From positions 124,001 to 188,000 of the forward strand of contig CANTFK010000180.1 of the NCBI GenBank assembly GCA_947646735.1: 64,000 nt of DNA, read 5' to 3'. Below the pieces are notes generated by a model. The model was not told where the DNA came from. It searched no databases and worked only from the letters and a program-made list of their open reading frames with translations. Numbering within the stretch: position 1 is the stretch's first letter; each line of letters starts with the position of its first letter. Positions 10,101 to 20,375 of the stretch are shown one piece after another. This DNA is from Peronospora farinosa. Taxonomy: Eukaryota > Oomycota > Peronosporomycetes > Peronosporales > Peronosporaceae. The position numbers were made by a program, and so were the translations under genes.

Positions 10101-10789
10101 TCTGACTTCCGGCCGACGGCTTATAAGAAGATGTCGACGAGGCACAATTGTAGGATTATTCCTCAACCATGGCAATGTCAATTACCTCTTCCATCGTCGC
10201 TGGCACCTTTCTAAAAAAAGTCATGACGTGATGGAACGTTCCGTAGTCCATTCATGAGCGTTGTGTTAGTAACGTAAGAGTAAAGTCAACGTGAGTGTAT
10301 ATTAACGCGTGCCATACGCGTTTCCGCCCCCTCCGGGGCCTCGTCAGTAGATTTGTCAATTTACAAGTGAAAACCATTTTTAATCAAGACCTATCACATC
10401 CATAGAAGCATTTAAAAGCAGCTACAGTATCTTTATGTATCCTAACGTAGGTTAATTCTATGGAGTCGATAAAACGTACAACTTGCTCTTTCCAACACTC
10501 CCCCTCGACGACATACAAAGAAGTTCGTTTGAGCATGCATCTATCCGTAATGCATTGCTTGTAGGTCTCTTAAAAAATTTGTTACCTGTATCTACGATCA
10601 GCATCTGTGCTTCCTCGCTTGTCAGGTATCCCGGCTACCCCTCTTTTGTGGCTGCTATCCATAGCAATACCAAGGTTCCTCTAGGGGCTTGCCACCTGCG
10701 CAGGTATCCCACCTTCCCCATTGTCCAGCACCATGTCACGTCTTGACATCTTGCAGCCGTCGTTGAGCTTGTCCGTAGTTCGCCCTTTC

Positions 10790-11740
10790 TATTGACCAGT
10801 CATCGCTTTACTTGACCTCCTTTCTGTTGCATAGCTTGGTCTTCTCTTTCAAGATCGTAGATAGCAGCTTCGTGTCGCTTTGCACTTATGCTGTTCGATT
10901 TACCATCTTCGAAAGATACCTTTCGCGACGTCATGTGCGATCAGCCCTGGCGCACATCCCAGCGTACAGCGCAGTTACCAAATCAATCATACCTTGTTGT
11001 TAGCCCGCTTCGCCAAGATGGTCAAGACCAATTTATTGGACCAAATTAAGATTCAACACGTAGGCATCTTAATTTGGTCCAATATCCGACCCACAGTAAT
11101 GGATGCTGACAGCGAAACGCATCTCCTGCATATACTCTATCAGAAATCGTTTCGCCTGTCATGCTCCAAAAAAGCGCGGCTGAAGCAATACTTCATTGTT
11201 GAGCGGCTGATACATGTTGCGGATCTTTGTTTTGAAAATAGCCATGTGAAAACGCTTTTGCGTTTGCCATAATCGCAGAGCCACTCAGACACTTTACTAC
11301 GCAAGTTGACATGGTATACAACACTATCCTGGTGACATCTTCGATGAGCTGCGCCACACTACATTGCTCCATTGCTAACAGCCCGTGGAGGACAATTGTG
11401 TTAGGGGCAGTCTAGAGGGTCCATCCAAATAGGTCTCGGCTTTTTAACCCGGTCAAAAAGTGTCATAACAGTCCTGTTAAGCGCCTCATTCCGAGCCTGC
11501 TCACGCAGAAGCTCGTCTTGAGTCTTACTGATGGACTCAGCCGCAGCATGATTATTAGCTTTGGACGCCTCTACGCTAATCGAGCACGAACGCCTCAAAT
11601 TGCTCCAACTGAGCAACATATTGCTCAGGATGACAACCCAAGAGACTAGCCAGGGCTTGTTAACCAAGTCCCTGCGTTAAATGCTCTGCCAACTCCCTAT
11701 GATGTTGGAAGAGATAAGGAAAAAAAATAATCCGTACTGA
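10790..11740 (-). pseudogene. gag capsid region, frame-broken
   Basis: The minus strand aligns at the nucleotide level with gag at 55890-56697. The best frame is 11667-11401 (ESISKTQDELLREQARNEALNR, a helical stretch). Other parts (about 11250-11100) match the MYQP(P/L)NNEVLL region of the relative. It is interrupted by frameshifts and by an inverted duplication at 11034-11084. Sequence from 10100 to 10790 is more diverged, with no frame I can follow. Confidence 0.7.
11034..11084. repeat. Perfect 19-bp inverted repeat inside the gag relic
   Basis: Arms at 11034-11052 and 11066-11084 are exact reverse complements (TATTGGACCAAATTAAGAT and its complement) with a 13-nt loop. The related gag at 56590 lacks the second arm, so the arm was made locally, for example by template switching. 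Confidence 0.9.
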
Positions 11741-11789
11741 GGACCATCTGCACTCACACGCACGCCCAGATAGACGGGTCGTGGGAAGG

Positions 11790-11807
11790 ACGATTAGTGC
11801 TACCAAG
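11790..11807 (-). other. Primer-binding site
   Basis: Just inside the 5' LTR the minus strand reads CTTGGTAGCACTA. The TGGTAGC start fits priming by an initiator-Met-like tRNA 3' end (TGGTA...). The same sequence follows the LTR at 55833. Confidence 0.5.
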
Positions 11808-12415
11808 TGTAGACGGGCGCTTCGTAAAGAAGCTGCCACGTACTACTCTGACACACACCTCTACGCACGCGAGGAAGCAGTTACACTATCTGACCTCCGT
11901 GCGCATATTGGGGTGTTTGGTCGACCGCTTAAGTGATCGCACCAACAGTTGCCGGTCGCCGAAGCGAACCACGCAACGAACTTCTAATCAAGATCTTCAC
12001 TTGCGTCACGCAAAGGCTTATTCAGCTTTTCGTAAGCAGTGAGTGATTATATGCAAATTCAAGACTGACTTATGTTTTATAGAATATTATTAGTAATAAC
12101 TCTTACTACTGATTGGTTAAATGCAAAGGTCGGATGGATACGCGTCTCTTTAGAAGTGTATCCCTACGTGCGAGCTTAAATCTAGATTTGAGCTTGCTTA
12201 TGACGTCTGTCTGAAGTGTCACCATGACGCCTAGTCCCAACTGGGCGTCATTCCCGTCAAATGTGAATCCATCCATGGATATCACATTCACGAGGGTGGG
12301 TCACATTGATGTGCCTCACCCAAGTGGCAGGGTCTAAAATTACCATGTACTCTTCTAGACCTCTTTGTTAAGTATCATATACTTAACGAACTCGTGTAAC
12401 TATTGGCCCGTTACA
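11808..12415 (-). repeat. 5' LTR of the Ty3/gypsy element (subfamily B)
   Basis: 608 bp with the same termini as the 3' LTR, but strongly diverged from it (by eye roughly a quarter of positions differ). The hairpin chain is kept: 12136-12163, 12173-12194, 12226-12249 (10-bp stem), 12263-12290 with inner 12267-12280, and 12367-12387 (9-bp stem). Several differences from the other LTR are pairing-neutral. Confidence 0.9.
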
Positions 12416-12984
12416 GAATGTGAATGTCATAAGTCGTTAAGTCCCTCGAGTATCGATTTTAATTTATTTTTCACTTGGTTGACCGAATGTAGCAATAGCA
12501 TTAGAGCGGCCTGAAATGCCCTGAAATTACATGCTTTCTCTATTTTTTCTGCACGTCAGCTCTTCTTGCTCAATAGATAATAGAAAACATCTCTCGCTGT
12601 GATTGCGTGGCTCTTTTCACGGCTGGAACCACTTGTCTTAAATGAATAGAAAAAGCACATTATTGATATAATACTGGGCTCAATGGTGACAGCATTTCAA
12701 GTTGACGATAGATTCACTTTCTTAAATAGTCGACAACATCTACTTAGAAACGTGAACGGAACAACAAATGTGACGACATTGTAGGTACTAAAAATGCCAC
12801 AGCTACATATAATTCGTAATGCAACACATTGACTAGATCCATCTCAACGAGGAGTCTACCGGAGAGCCGTATAGATACTTTTACGATGGCATATCGCCTC
12901 TCTCATTCCACCCTGCTCGAATTTGAGTCACTACTAATCAAGCAGTCTCCTAAACGCCTCTTGACCACGAAAAAGCGCACGCAT
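12416..12984. other. Intergenic, nothing recognised
   Basis: AT-rich spacer between the retroelement and the 3' end of the GAF gene. No ORF, RNA gene or repeat that I can support. Confidence 0.5.
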
Positions 12985-14100
12985 TTACACGTGTTTCGGT
13001 CGACGGCTTCCCGTAGTCGCATTCCGCTGCTGCTGCTCTTTCATAATTCGCACCTGCTCAAAGCGCTTTTCCAATTTACTCATGGATTGGCCCAGTGAAT
13101 CCAATTGGTTTGAGTGTTCTCCCAATGTCTCGAACATCACTCCCTGTTGTGCTGCAAGTTGCTGCTGTGTCTCCGTCGTGCGTGCCAGCAAGTTCATAAG
13201 CATCGAGCCCATGTTGCCAAGTCCTCCCTGCCCCTGTCCTTGTGCCTCAATGGCCGTACTAGTCACTGCTGCTGATTGTACAATTACGCCGCTCTCAGCG
13301 CTCGTAGTCTCCGAGTCGGGTACAGGCTCAGCAGCAGGCTCGGGCTTGACCGGTGTATAAGAAGTTGGCTGCTGCTCCCGCAACGCCGTCTCACCCGCCG
13401 GTTGCTCCGTGCTTCCCTGTGACGTTGGCGGAGACAATGTCTTCCGCTTAGGAGGGGTCGTATTTGACCGTGACGTAGGTGTGGGTGTAGATATAGACGC
13501 GGGCAAGTCAAAGTCCTTGGTCGCCGCCATGTTCTTGAGTCGCTCGTCCATGTATTTCAATACTTTAGCCGCAATCTTGTGCAAAATCTTGGCGTCGACA
13601 TTGTGGTGGCCCTTGACATCAAAGACAAAGACAGAGCCAATGCAAAAGCCATTGGGTGTGGTAATAGGCACACCCGCATAAAAACGCACGGCCGAAGCGC
13701 GCGTAACCAGCGGATTGTGCTGGAAACGCTCGTCCAGCGATGTGTCCTCGACCACGAGCGCACGTTTAGCGTGCATGATGGTGTGTGCACAGAGCGCCAC
13801 GTCACGTGGAATCTGACGCTGTGTGAGGCCACTGTTGGCCTTGAACCACTGTTTCTGTTTGTCAATAAAGCTCACAGCTGCAATGGGGCATTTCATCTCC
13901 TTGCACGCAATACGACAAAGTTTATCAAACTTCTCATCGGGTTCTGTCTCGAGAATGCGGTAGCGGGCGAGCTCAGCCAGACGATCCTCTTCATTGTTCG
14001 GCATTGGTGCACGAGGCCACGGGTGCTTCCAGTCAAAGTTTAACGGATAGCCATACTTGCCATCACTGGTATTGCTGTTATTGTTGTTGTGTGATGCCAT
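12985..14100 (-). CDS. GAF-domain protein with Pro/Gln-rich C-terminus
   Basis: 371 residues, ATG at 14100-14098, single exon. Residues 1-40 are Asn-rich and disordered. Residues about 41-190 form a GAF domain: the lead-in helix LAELARYRILETEPDEKFDKL, then CPIAAVSFIDKQKQWFKA, then RDVALCAHTI and PLVTRASAVRFYAGVPI, the typical order in GAF sensor modules related to histidine kinase and cyclase regulators. No kinase, cyclase or other output domain follows. Residues 195-290 are Pro/Thr/Ser-rich with a small basic patch (PPKRKT). Residues about 310-355 are Gln-rich with coiled-coil potential (SLGQSMSKLEKRFEQVR). It is probably a cytosolic or nuclear ligand- or redox-responsive adaptor; the ligand is unknown. 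The family is widespread in oomycetes. Confidence 0.85.
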   Translation of the reverse strand: MASHNNNNSNTSDGKYGYPLNFDWKHPWPRAPMPNNEEDRLAELARYRILETEPDEKFDKLCRIACKEMKCPIAAVSFIDKQKQWFKANSGLTQRQIPRDVALCAHTIMHAKRALVVEDTSLDERFQHNPLVTRASAVRFYAGVPITTPNGFCIGSVFVFDVKGHHNVDAKILHKIAAKVLKYMDERLKNMAATKDFDLPASISTPTPTSRSNTTPPKRKTLSPPTSQGSTEQPAGETALREQQPTSYTPVKPEPAAEPVPDSETTSAESGVIVQSAAVTSTAIEAQGQGQGGLGNMGSMLMNLLARTTETQQQLAAQQGVMFETLGEHSNQLDSLGQSMSKLEKRFEQVRIMKEQQQRNATTGSRRPKHV

Positions 14101-16149
14101 TGTTTATAGATTACGTAAGAAGCCACACGAATGCACCTGACGATTTTGTACACTTGCAACTATGGAATGTAGACGGTAGTGAGGACTTTGAAATATGAAG
14201 CACAGTGCAAGTCAGCATCCAAAACTAATGACCACGACGTCTGCTGTGACCCACGATTACGAGACGACGACAGGGCGACTGGTCTGGACTTCGCCAGGTG
14301 GCGATGAAAAGGGGAAGACGGGACGCGAGGTCTGACCAATGGCCGAGTTTCGTGCACGTTATTGTCCAATCAGAGTGCGAACATAAGGCATTCAGTTCGG
14401 ACAGAGTACTTGAGTACGAGTCTTTTTGCAAACCCTTCTGCCTTTTCGTCTTGGGACAACGATTGTTGAATTGATGATACTAAAGAGAGAAGCAAGTGTA
14501 CTCGAAAAAAAGAAGAAGAAAGAAATTTACCTTGTTGTAACTTGAAACTGGAACGGTAGCGGTATATTCATCCACTCGTCGTAAAAGTAGAAGACAAATT
14601 GCTACGTTCTACTTAATAGAGCATGTTACTGCCCGCTTCGATTCCAGCTGCTAATGTGGTAAAAAGTGTAGCCTGTCGCAAAGGCGCCGTGAGTAACGTA
14701 GACCATCGCCATAGCTGCGGGCTTTATCCCTCCAACGACCTTGATATTTGGTGTACTGATCACGGTGGAGTGGAGGTTTTTGACGTCGTGACCATTCAGC
14801 TCCTTCATTGTGTCGCAAAAAAATCCTGACTATTTGGCCTGGCTCTCTTTGTCAAAAGTAGCATTGCTTGCTATGGTCGACAATGCCACCCCGGACGATG
14901 CTAAGCAAGTGAACGTAACACGCACCTAGTGGGAAACAAACATGTGGGCGGTAGTCGGACCGTCGCTGCTGCTCGTGCTAAAAGTCTATTGTCTTTTGCT
15001 GGTTTCAGCTTTACGTCGCTACGAAGTAATCAAACCTCAACAAACCCTGCCTAATTGGACTGCTTAATACATTTACATGATCATGTACTACCATGTGTGC
15101 ATGGCAATGCAAGGCTAGCAGCTTTAAGTTGTGTCTATTCTGCCTTTTCAATACAATTCATTCGTCGTCCGAAAAAAGTATCGTCATGCTCTTCATATAG
15201 CTGCAGCAAGATTCCTTTTCTATGGTTTGTCGAGTTCCCCACAAATGACGAGCTTGGAATGAAGACACACACCTCTACCCCATGAAAAGTATAAAATGAC
15301 CGAAATTACGACCCAAGCGCATTAGAGCCCCACAATTGGCGATCAAAGTGGCACAATGACAGGATCACCTGTATTAACTTTGTATGTTGATGTAGTATCT
15401 TGTCAGATTACTTTCAGTCGCCCTACTCTCTTGATGCTCATGTTTGGGTTTTGTTGAGATACTAATAAACCTCGTGTACTAAAGCTACAGAACCCTATAA
15501 AAAGCTGTTTGTCGCTCTGTTCCTCCATCAGGGCGTGACTGGCTTCCGTGACTCACTGCATTGATTAAAATGCACGTCCTATCTACTGTTGCATCTTTTG
15601 AAAAGACACCTTCAGGTCTTATCACTTCACGTACAACGAGATAGGCACAAAGATTAATTTATAGGCGTCACTTTCTTCGTATAATGATTCTATTGCGTGG
15701 TTCACTAGGTGACACTTCGGGTACCTCCTCGGACCTGACATAGACCTACACATGGATTACACCACGATGGGCTTCGTCAGTGGCATCATGGTAGACTCAG
15801 CCCCAAGTCATCGGTGCGTTATCGCCCTAGAGCAAGACAGCGATAGAAAAAATCATTTGGAAATTGCCGTGAACAACATTGAGGATCAGCGAACGGTTGC
15901 CGACTGCCAGAGGCCCCGAAAGGGTCAGCATGCAGGGAGCATCATGGCTTTGATGGAGCGTGCCCAACACTATCGCATACTAACACGTACTATTAGTCCT
16001 GCAAAAACAATCGTTTTCGTCGGTACAAAGGTTTGGAAAGGACGCTGACAAGAACTCTGGAGACGCTCCAGGACTCTGTGCGTAGACGCCAACTAATTTT
16101 TTAGCTTATAGGAACGAGCTCACTGCGTACAAGTTTGGGTTGTTGATGG
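14101..16149. other. Intergenic, no supported gene
   Basis: About 2 kb. Short frames on both strands (for example 14623-14829 and 15752-16048) show no domain and no codon pattern I trust. The 5' end is the likely promoter of the GAF gene. The 15750-16050 stretch may be further remnant of the adjacent retroelement relic. Confidence 0.45.
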
Positions 16150-16600
16150 AGTGGCAGTAAGGCAACAGAGTCTCGTTCATTTAGACCAGGGCAAGATAAC
16201 AGGTGACGGAAGAACTAATGCTGTTAAGGAGTGGAAAAACACTGGAACACATATGCTGGACATGCCCATGTGTGCAAGCCTGCTGGCAGAAGCTTATCTG
16301 CCACAGGACAGAAGAACGATGGGAGATTGGACGGCTACAGTGCTTCCTTGCAAACAATACAAGCAGTCGCGCGCCAAGGACTATCCAAGGTGGTCCAGGA
16401 ACAGCTCATTAGACACCACCCAGGCGAGGTGGCCGCATACGTCGCCGTGTGGAAACGCATATGGCACATACTGAGCAGTGTTTGCATCATTAGTATGTTG
16501 ATACAACGCAACTTAGTGACGTTCCAGCAAGCGGACGTGACCATGACCGGCAGCGTTCATGAATTTTGGGAAACCAGTATGAGGCAACTTTGAGCCGTAG
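16150..16600 (+). pseudogene. Relic of a non-LTR retrotransposon ORF2 C-terminus
   Basis: Two overlapping frames together show the end of a non-LTR polyprotein. 16203-16412 contains TLEHICWTCPCVQACW, the His-x3-Cys part of the C-terminal zinc finger that follows RT in these elements. 16231-16593 contains VAAYVAVWKRIWHILSSVCI and a GSVHEFW ending. A frame change joins them. No RT domain remains upstream. It differs from the complete non-LTR element at 40.7 kb, so it is from another family. Confidence 0.55.
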
Positions 16601-17020
16601 CAAATCGAGAGTGCCGGCGAACCGACACAAAATACAAGGAACCCGTCTGATGCTATGTCATCGTGCCATGACCAGACAACCCTGAGAGTCGTCATTGCAG
16701 GTGACTCGCCCCGTACAACCATCGGACTCGAACGAGGAACTGGCGTTGCTAATCGAATCTTAGGAACTACCAGACATTCTGCAATCCCTAAACGGTTCAC
16801 ATAGACTCGTCTGCCCTCCTCTCTCTCTCTCAGATCGGACGTTCCATTGCGTCGCGGTCTGCTGCTTTTACGTTAGTTGTTGCTAATCGCGATGATAAAA
16901 GAGTCGCGTGCTTGCCTGCTGTGTAAGGGAGAAATGTTCCGTCACGTATTTCTTGGTGCTTCCCTTGCAGTCATTCCAAATTTTAAAACTTGTCCAGATT
17001 GAGTTTGCTTCGTTAGTGCA
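16601..17020. other. Intergenic, likely promoter of the START/FYVE-like gene
   Basis: No gene seen. It holds a short CT-rich run near 16820 (CTCTCTCTCT). Confidence 0.4.
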
Positions 17021-18193
17021 ATGGCAAAGGTTGCAAGTCCATTCATCCCACTTAATCTGTCGCATCATGAGGCTCATTACTTAAGAGAACTCGTTCATGT
17101 CTTTGTTCAGCATCATGTCGAGACTTACGAGCGGTACGTGCATGATGACCAAAGATGTCTGGATAATAAATATTGGAAACAAATTCTACACCGTGATGAT
17201 ATGCGGGTCTTTTCAGGACGGCAGTGCGACAAAAATGAAGAATCTTGTGAATGTTCAGACTGCATCAACCAGCAAAAATCTTCAGAGCTGACAAGTTTGC
17301 CCACACTATTAACAGTGGGTCACATGGAGGGCTCTTTGGACGATGCAATGTATGGCATGATGACCCCTACTGTTGCTGCAATGCGACTCAAAAACTTCTA
17401 CGCAGAGGATCACATGGCTAAAGGTGCTGTGTTGGTAACGATTGATAAGCCATCAGCTACGGACCCCTTTCGATCGCTCGATGTCAAGTGGGTCGAGAGT
17501 TACCAGCCACCGATGCTCCGCTCCATCATTAGCAACCGTGACTTTGTATATATGGAAGCGACGGGCTTTACCGAGCTTCGTGACGGCGAAATGGTTGGTT
17601 ACCGTATTGTTCACTCGGTGCACTTCCCTCAGACGCCTAAGGTTGGCAACAACATTCGAGGAAATATGTCCACCTGCGGACTGTATAGACAGCGCTACCA
17701 CAATACGGTGGAGGTTTATATTCGAGCGTCGTCGAATTCCGGAGGATATGCCCCTCGATCTTATGGAGTCAAGTATGAGTCGATCGCATTGATCTCAGCT
17801 AGAAAAATGATCCGCTGCGCTCATCGGAAGAAGCTCTCGTGGCTATTAGGACAATGTGATGCAACAGTGATTCTAGGAGAGGCCAAGTGCATTGGCTGTG
17901 GTCAGAAACCTGGCATTTTTGCAACATACATTGGCTCGTGCGCTCTTTGCAAACGCGCCTTGTGTTCGCCATGTAGAATAAAGATCGAGGTGGGATACGT
18001 GACACTGAGAGGAAGCCTGGTCAAGAAAAAAATGTGGTTCTGCACCTACTGTCTAGACGAAGCAAGACAAACAAGCTCACGTGTTGTCGCGCTTGAAGAA
18101 TATGTAGGCACGAGGCTTGTGGCCTCGATTCCATGGAGCTGTAGCCCAACCCAGTCAAATACAGCATCCGTTTTGGACCGTAGTGATGATTAA
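17021..18193 (+). CDS. START-like domain protein with FYVE-related zinc finger
   Basis: 390 residues, one exon, ATG at 17021. Residues 10-270 match the lipid-binding START-like fold seen in large oomycete families; anchors are LKNFYAEDHMAKGAVLVTI, the DVKWVESYQP strand and RDFVYMEATGF. Residues 290-344 carry four Cys-x2-Cys pairs (C290/C293, C307/C310, C315/C318, C341/C344), the eight-ligand spacing of a FYVE finger. The basic R(R/K)HHCR phosphoinositide-binding patch is missing (CKRALCSPC), so PI3P binding is doubtful. It is probably a cytosolic or endomembrane protein; the lipid ligand is unknown. A paralog is on the other strand at 22752-23981 and a decayed one at 19430-19960. A Cys-rich insert (CDKNEESCECSDC) at 69-81 is absent from the paralog. 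Confidence 0.85.
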   Translation: MAKVASPFIPLNLSHHEAHYLRELVHVFVQHHVETYERYVHDDQRCLDNKYWKQILHRDDMRVFSGRQCDKNEESCECSDCINQQKSSELTSLPTLLTVGHMEGSLDDAMYGMMTPTVAAMRLKNFYAEDHMAKGAVLVTIDKPSATDPFRSLDVKWVESYQPPMLRSIISNRDFVYMEATGFTELRDGEMVGYRIVHSVHFPQTPKVGNNIRGNMSTCGLYRQRYHNTVEVYIRASSNSGGYAPRSYGVKYESIALISARKMIRCAHRKKLSWLLGQCDATVILGEAKCIGCGQKPGIFATYIGSCALCKRALCSPCRIKIEVGYVTLRGSLVKKKMWFCTYCLDEARQTSSRVVALEEYVGTRLVASIPWSCSPTQSNTASVLDRSDD

Positions 18194-19429
18194 GAATAGC
18201 AAGACGCAAAGCGTGACCTCAAACTTATGTCCAGATAGTCTAGCTTGCTAGCCAAAGCAGCAAGTATCTATCAATGTGAAATGGATCGTACTAGAATTGT
18301 GCTCCTAGGGCGTAGAGTTCTTATCAGGAGATAGTTTCTTCTTAAAGTGGCAACTCTAGTAGAGTTCTTAACAAACACTAACATCTACGAAAAATATGAT
18401 CTAGAAGAGCCGATCGATCGTATCAAGCTCAAATCGATGATATGGATAATACGTTTTTGTTGTCTATCTCATACCGACCTTGACGAAGCGAAAGCTGTGC
18501 CAGTTTGCAATTGTTATTTCGCCTGTATGATTTCAATGTGATGTCATTCATTTGCGTTCGCCTAAGTTGTTTCGTAACGTACTACATTCGAATTGTTACG
18601 TGCATTTCTGATCAGCTTCCACAAGTTTTCAGCCTTAGGTCAGCACCGATTCGTTTAAGGTTTACTAAGTCCGTACGACGTTAATCTGTCGGTCAACACT
18701 CGTAAAAACCTGCATACAACATTCTGTGGGGACGTCTGAACCAGTTGATTTATGACAACTTGTCCTTCTTCACCGGATTGCTAGCGGAAGAAGAGATCGG
18801 TAGAGTACGCGGTGTTACTACAGGAGATTGCTGCCAGCGCACAATGTTCCGAGTAATCAGCCATAATTACAACAGCATCAAAGCGATGATCCCGTCGCGA
18901 AAGTTGAGATTCTTTAGCATCTACCTTATCCCTCCTCCGACAAAGCACCCCGCTACCAACATAATAGTTCCAGGCTTTACCACATTTGTGATAGCCGCAC
19001 ACTAAGATAGGCATCACTTTGTCGTGACGATCGACTGATCCGGGATAAGATGTAAGTAGACCCAGCACTAGGTCGCTTAAAAGCATGAATTGGTATGTAG
19101 GATCAATGTCCGATAGACAGCTACCGAGTTTTGATCATGTGTTGTATTGAAACAGTCCCACAGACAACAACGAGTTCAAGAAATAAGGCTACAAGTCGTA
19201 AGACAGTCATGCGGTTGAACTTCTTTAGATGGTAATGGTCTATATGTCTACAGTAAGCTCTGTACAGACACATTGGTAATCGGGTGTCTGGATAAGATTG
19301 GCTGAATGTGTCATGTGAAGCCGCTTGGCCAACCCGTGCGACGATATGACAAATTCATTTTCTCTTGTGTGGTCCTAGAGCCCATGACAATGATGAACTG
19401 TTCAGAGCCTTGTTTTGAATTTATAGACT
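18194..19429. other. Intergenic, no supported gene
   Basis: Frames at 18745-19005 (+) and 18781-19086 (-) overlap and show no known domain. They may be decayed gene sequence. Confidence 0.4.
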
Positions 19430-19960
19430 GGTTGCTGACAAAGCCGAACTCTCAGGTCTTGTACGAACTTTTATAGATGAACACCTTCCACACTTTGAAG
19501 AGTATGCTGTCAACACCAAACCCGTCAAGTTGATATAAACCGCTGGAAGCTCATCAAGACAGACGACGATGTCCGGTTGTATTCCGAGCGAATTTCCAAG
19601 AATGAAAAAGAAACGTCGAATACACCGGTGATTCGATGCGACGGCTGCATCTCTGGCAAACTGGACGATATAGTGTCGGAGTGATAAGTCCGGCGCCTGA
19701 GCTTATGCGTCTAAAAGCGTCATACGTTGATGATATCAGCAGTGCTTTGGTTCTATCTGCGATTGTATAGCCGACACCTGAAGATCCGCTACAGTCCTTG
19801 GTACTCATGTAGATGCTGCCGCTACGATCGACAAGTTGAGTAAAAAATCTCGATTTCGTCTACATCGAGGCCGTTAAAGAAAAAGCTTCGTGTTTATCCT
19901 TCTGGTAAGGGTTCCTTCACCACGTTTTCATCCGAGGACTGAAGTACAAAAGTGTAAGTT
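19430..19960 (+). pseudogene. Decayed START/FYVE-like paralog
   Basis: Segments in family order can be read across stops and frame changes: LVRTFIDEHLPHFEEY (N-terminal helix), INRWKLIKTDDDVRLYSERI, RCDGCISGKLDDIV, ELMRLKASYVDDISSALVLSAI followed by TPEDPLQSLVL, then LDFVYIEAV. They correspond position by position to the genes at 17021 and 22752. Stops interrupt several segments (for example the tandem TGA/TAA around 19682) and the zinc finger is missing. Hence three copies of this family once stood here. Confidence 0.75.
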
Positions 19961-20375
19961 TATAGGCAGAACTCGGTCAAGTCTCAGCAAGAATTTTCGT
20001 CCTAAGGTGAAGGATTGGAAACTTTATAGGCGGCAAGTCAATTTGCATTGACAAGTGTTCTAAAGTGTACACGAGTCCTAGGTAATGAGTGACTAATGCC
20101 CTAAGAAGAGTGAAAATACAGCATCTGTACTGACAGTTCACCTCGTTTTTATTGCTCAAAAAGTATTGTAAAGCTCACAATAATTGGGCTTGTCGGATTG
20201 TATGTACAGTAAGTACTCTATTATTTCTTACTCCACGATATTACTACGAACTTGATTCGAAAAATCTAGGAATCAAGGCGAAATGTTCTTTCATTTACGT
20301 ATCCCCACATAATAGCCTTGAAGATACAAAATTATCTCTTGGATTATCCCTTCCTCGATTGACTTGCATATTCTC
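19961..20375. other. Intergenic, likely promoter of the dehydrogenase gene
   Basis: AT-rich, no gene or repeat that I can support. Confidence 0.4.

Larger units (their letters stand above)
3605..12415 (-). mobile_element. Ty3/gypsy LTR retrotransposon, chromodomain type, degenerate
   Basis: An 8.8-kb minus-strand element. Order along the minus strand: 5' LTR (12415-11808), primer-binding site, gag, zinc-knuckle relic, aspartic protease, RT, RNase H, integrase, chromodomain, polypurine tract, 3' LTR (4206-3605). The order protease-RT-RH-IN with a C-terminal chromodomain identifies the Ty3/gypsy chromovirus group. Every domain is cut by stops or frameshifts, so this copy is dead. A plus-strand frame (4312-5758) runs antisense between pol and the 3' LTR. 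The flanks show no target duplication (TCTAG on the left, GAATG on the right), and the two LTRs belong to diverged subfamilies. This copy therefore probably arose by recombination between two elements. Confidence 0.9.

Noticed and set aside
10812..11272. Plus-strand frames with hydrophobic starts, considered as secreted or RXLR-type effectors
   Set aside because: They are antisense to the gag relic, and no signal peptide plus RXLR/EER combination is present. I found no convincing effector in the window.
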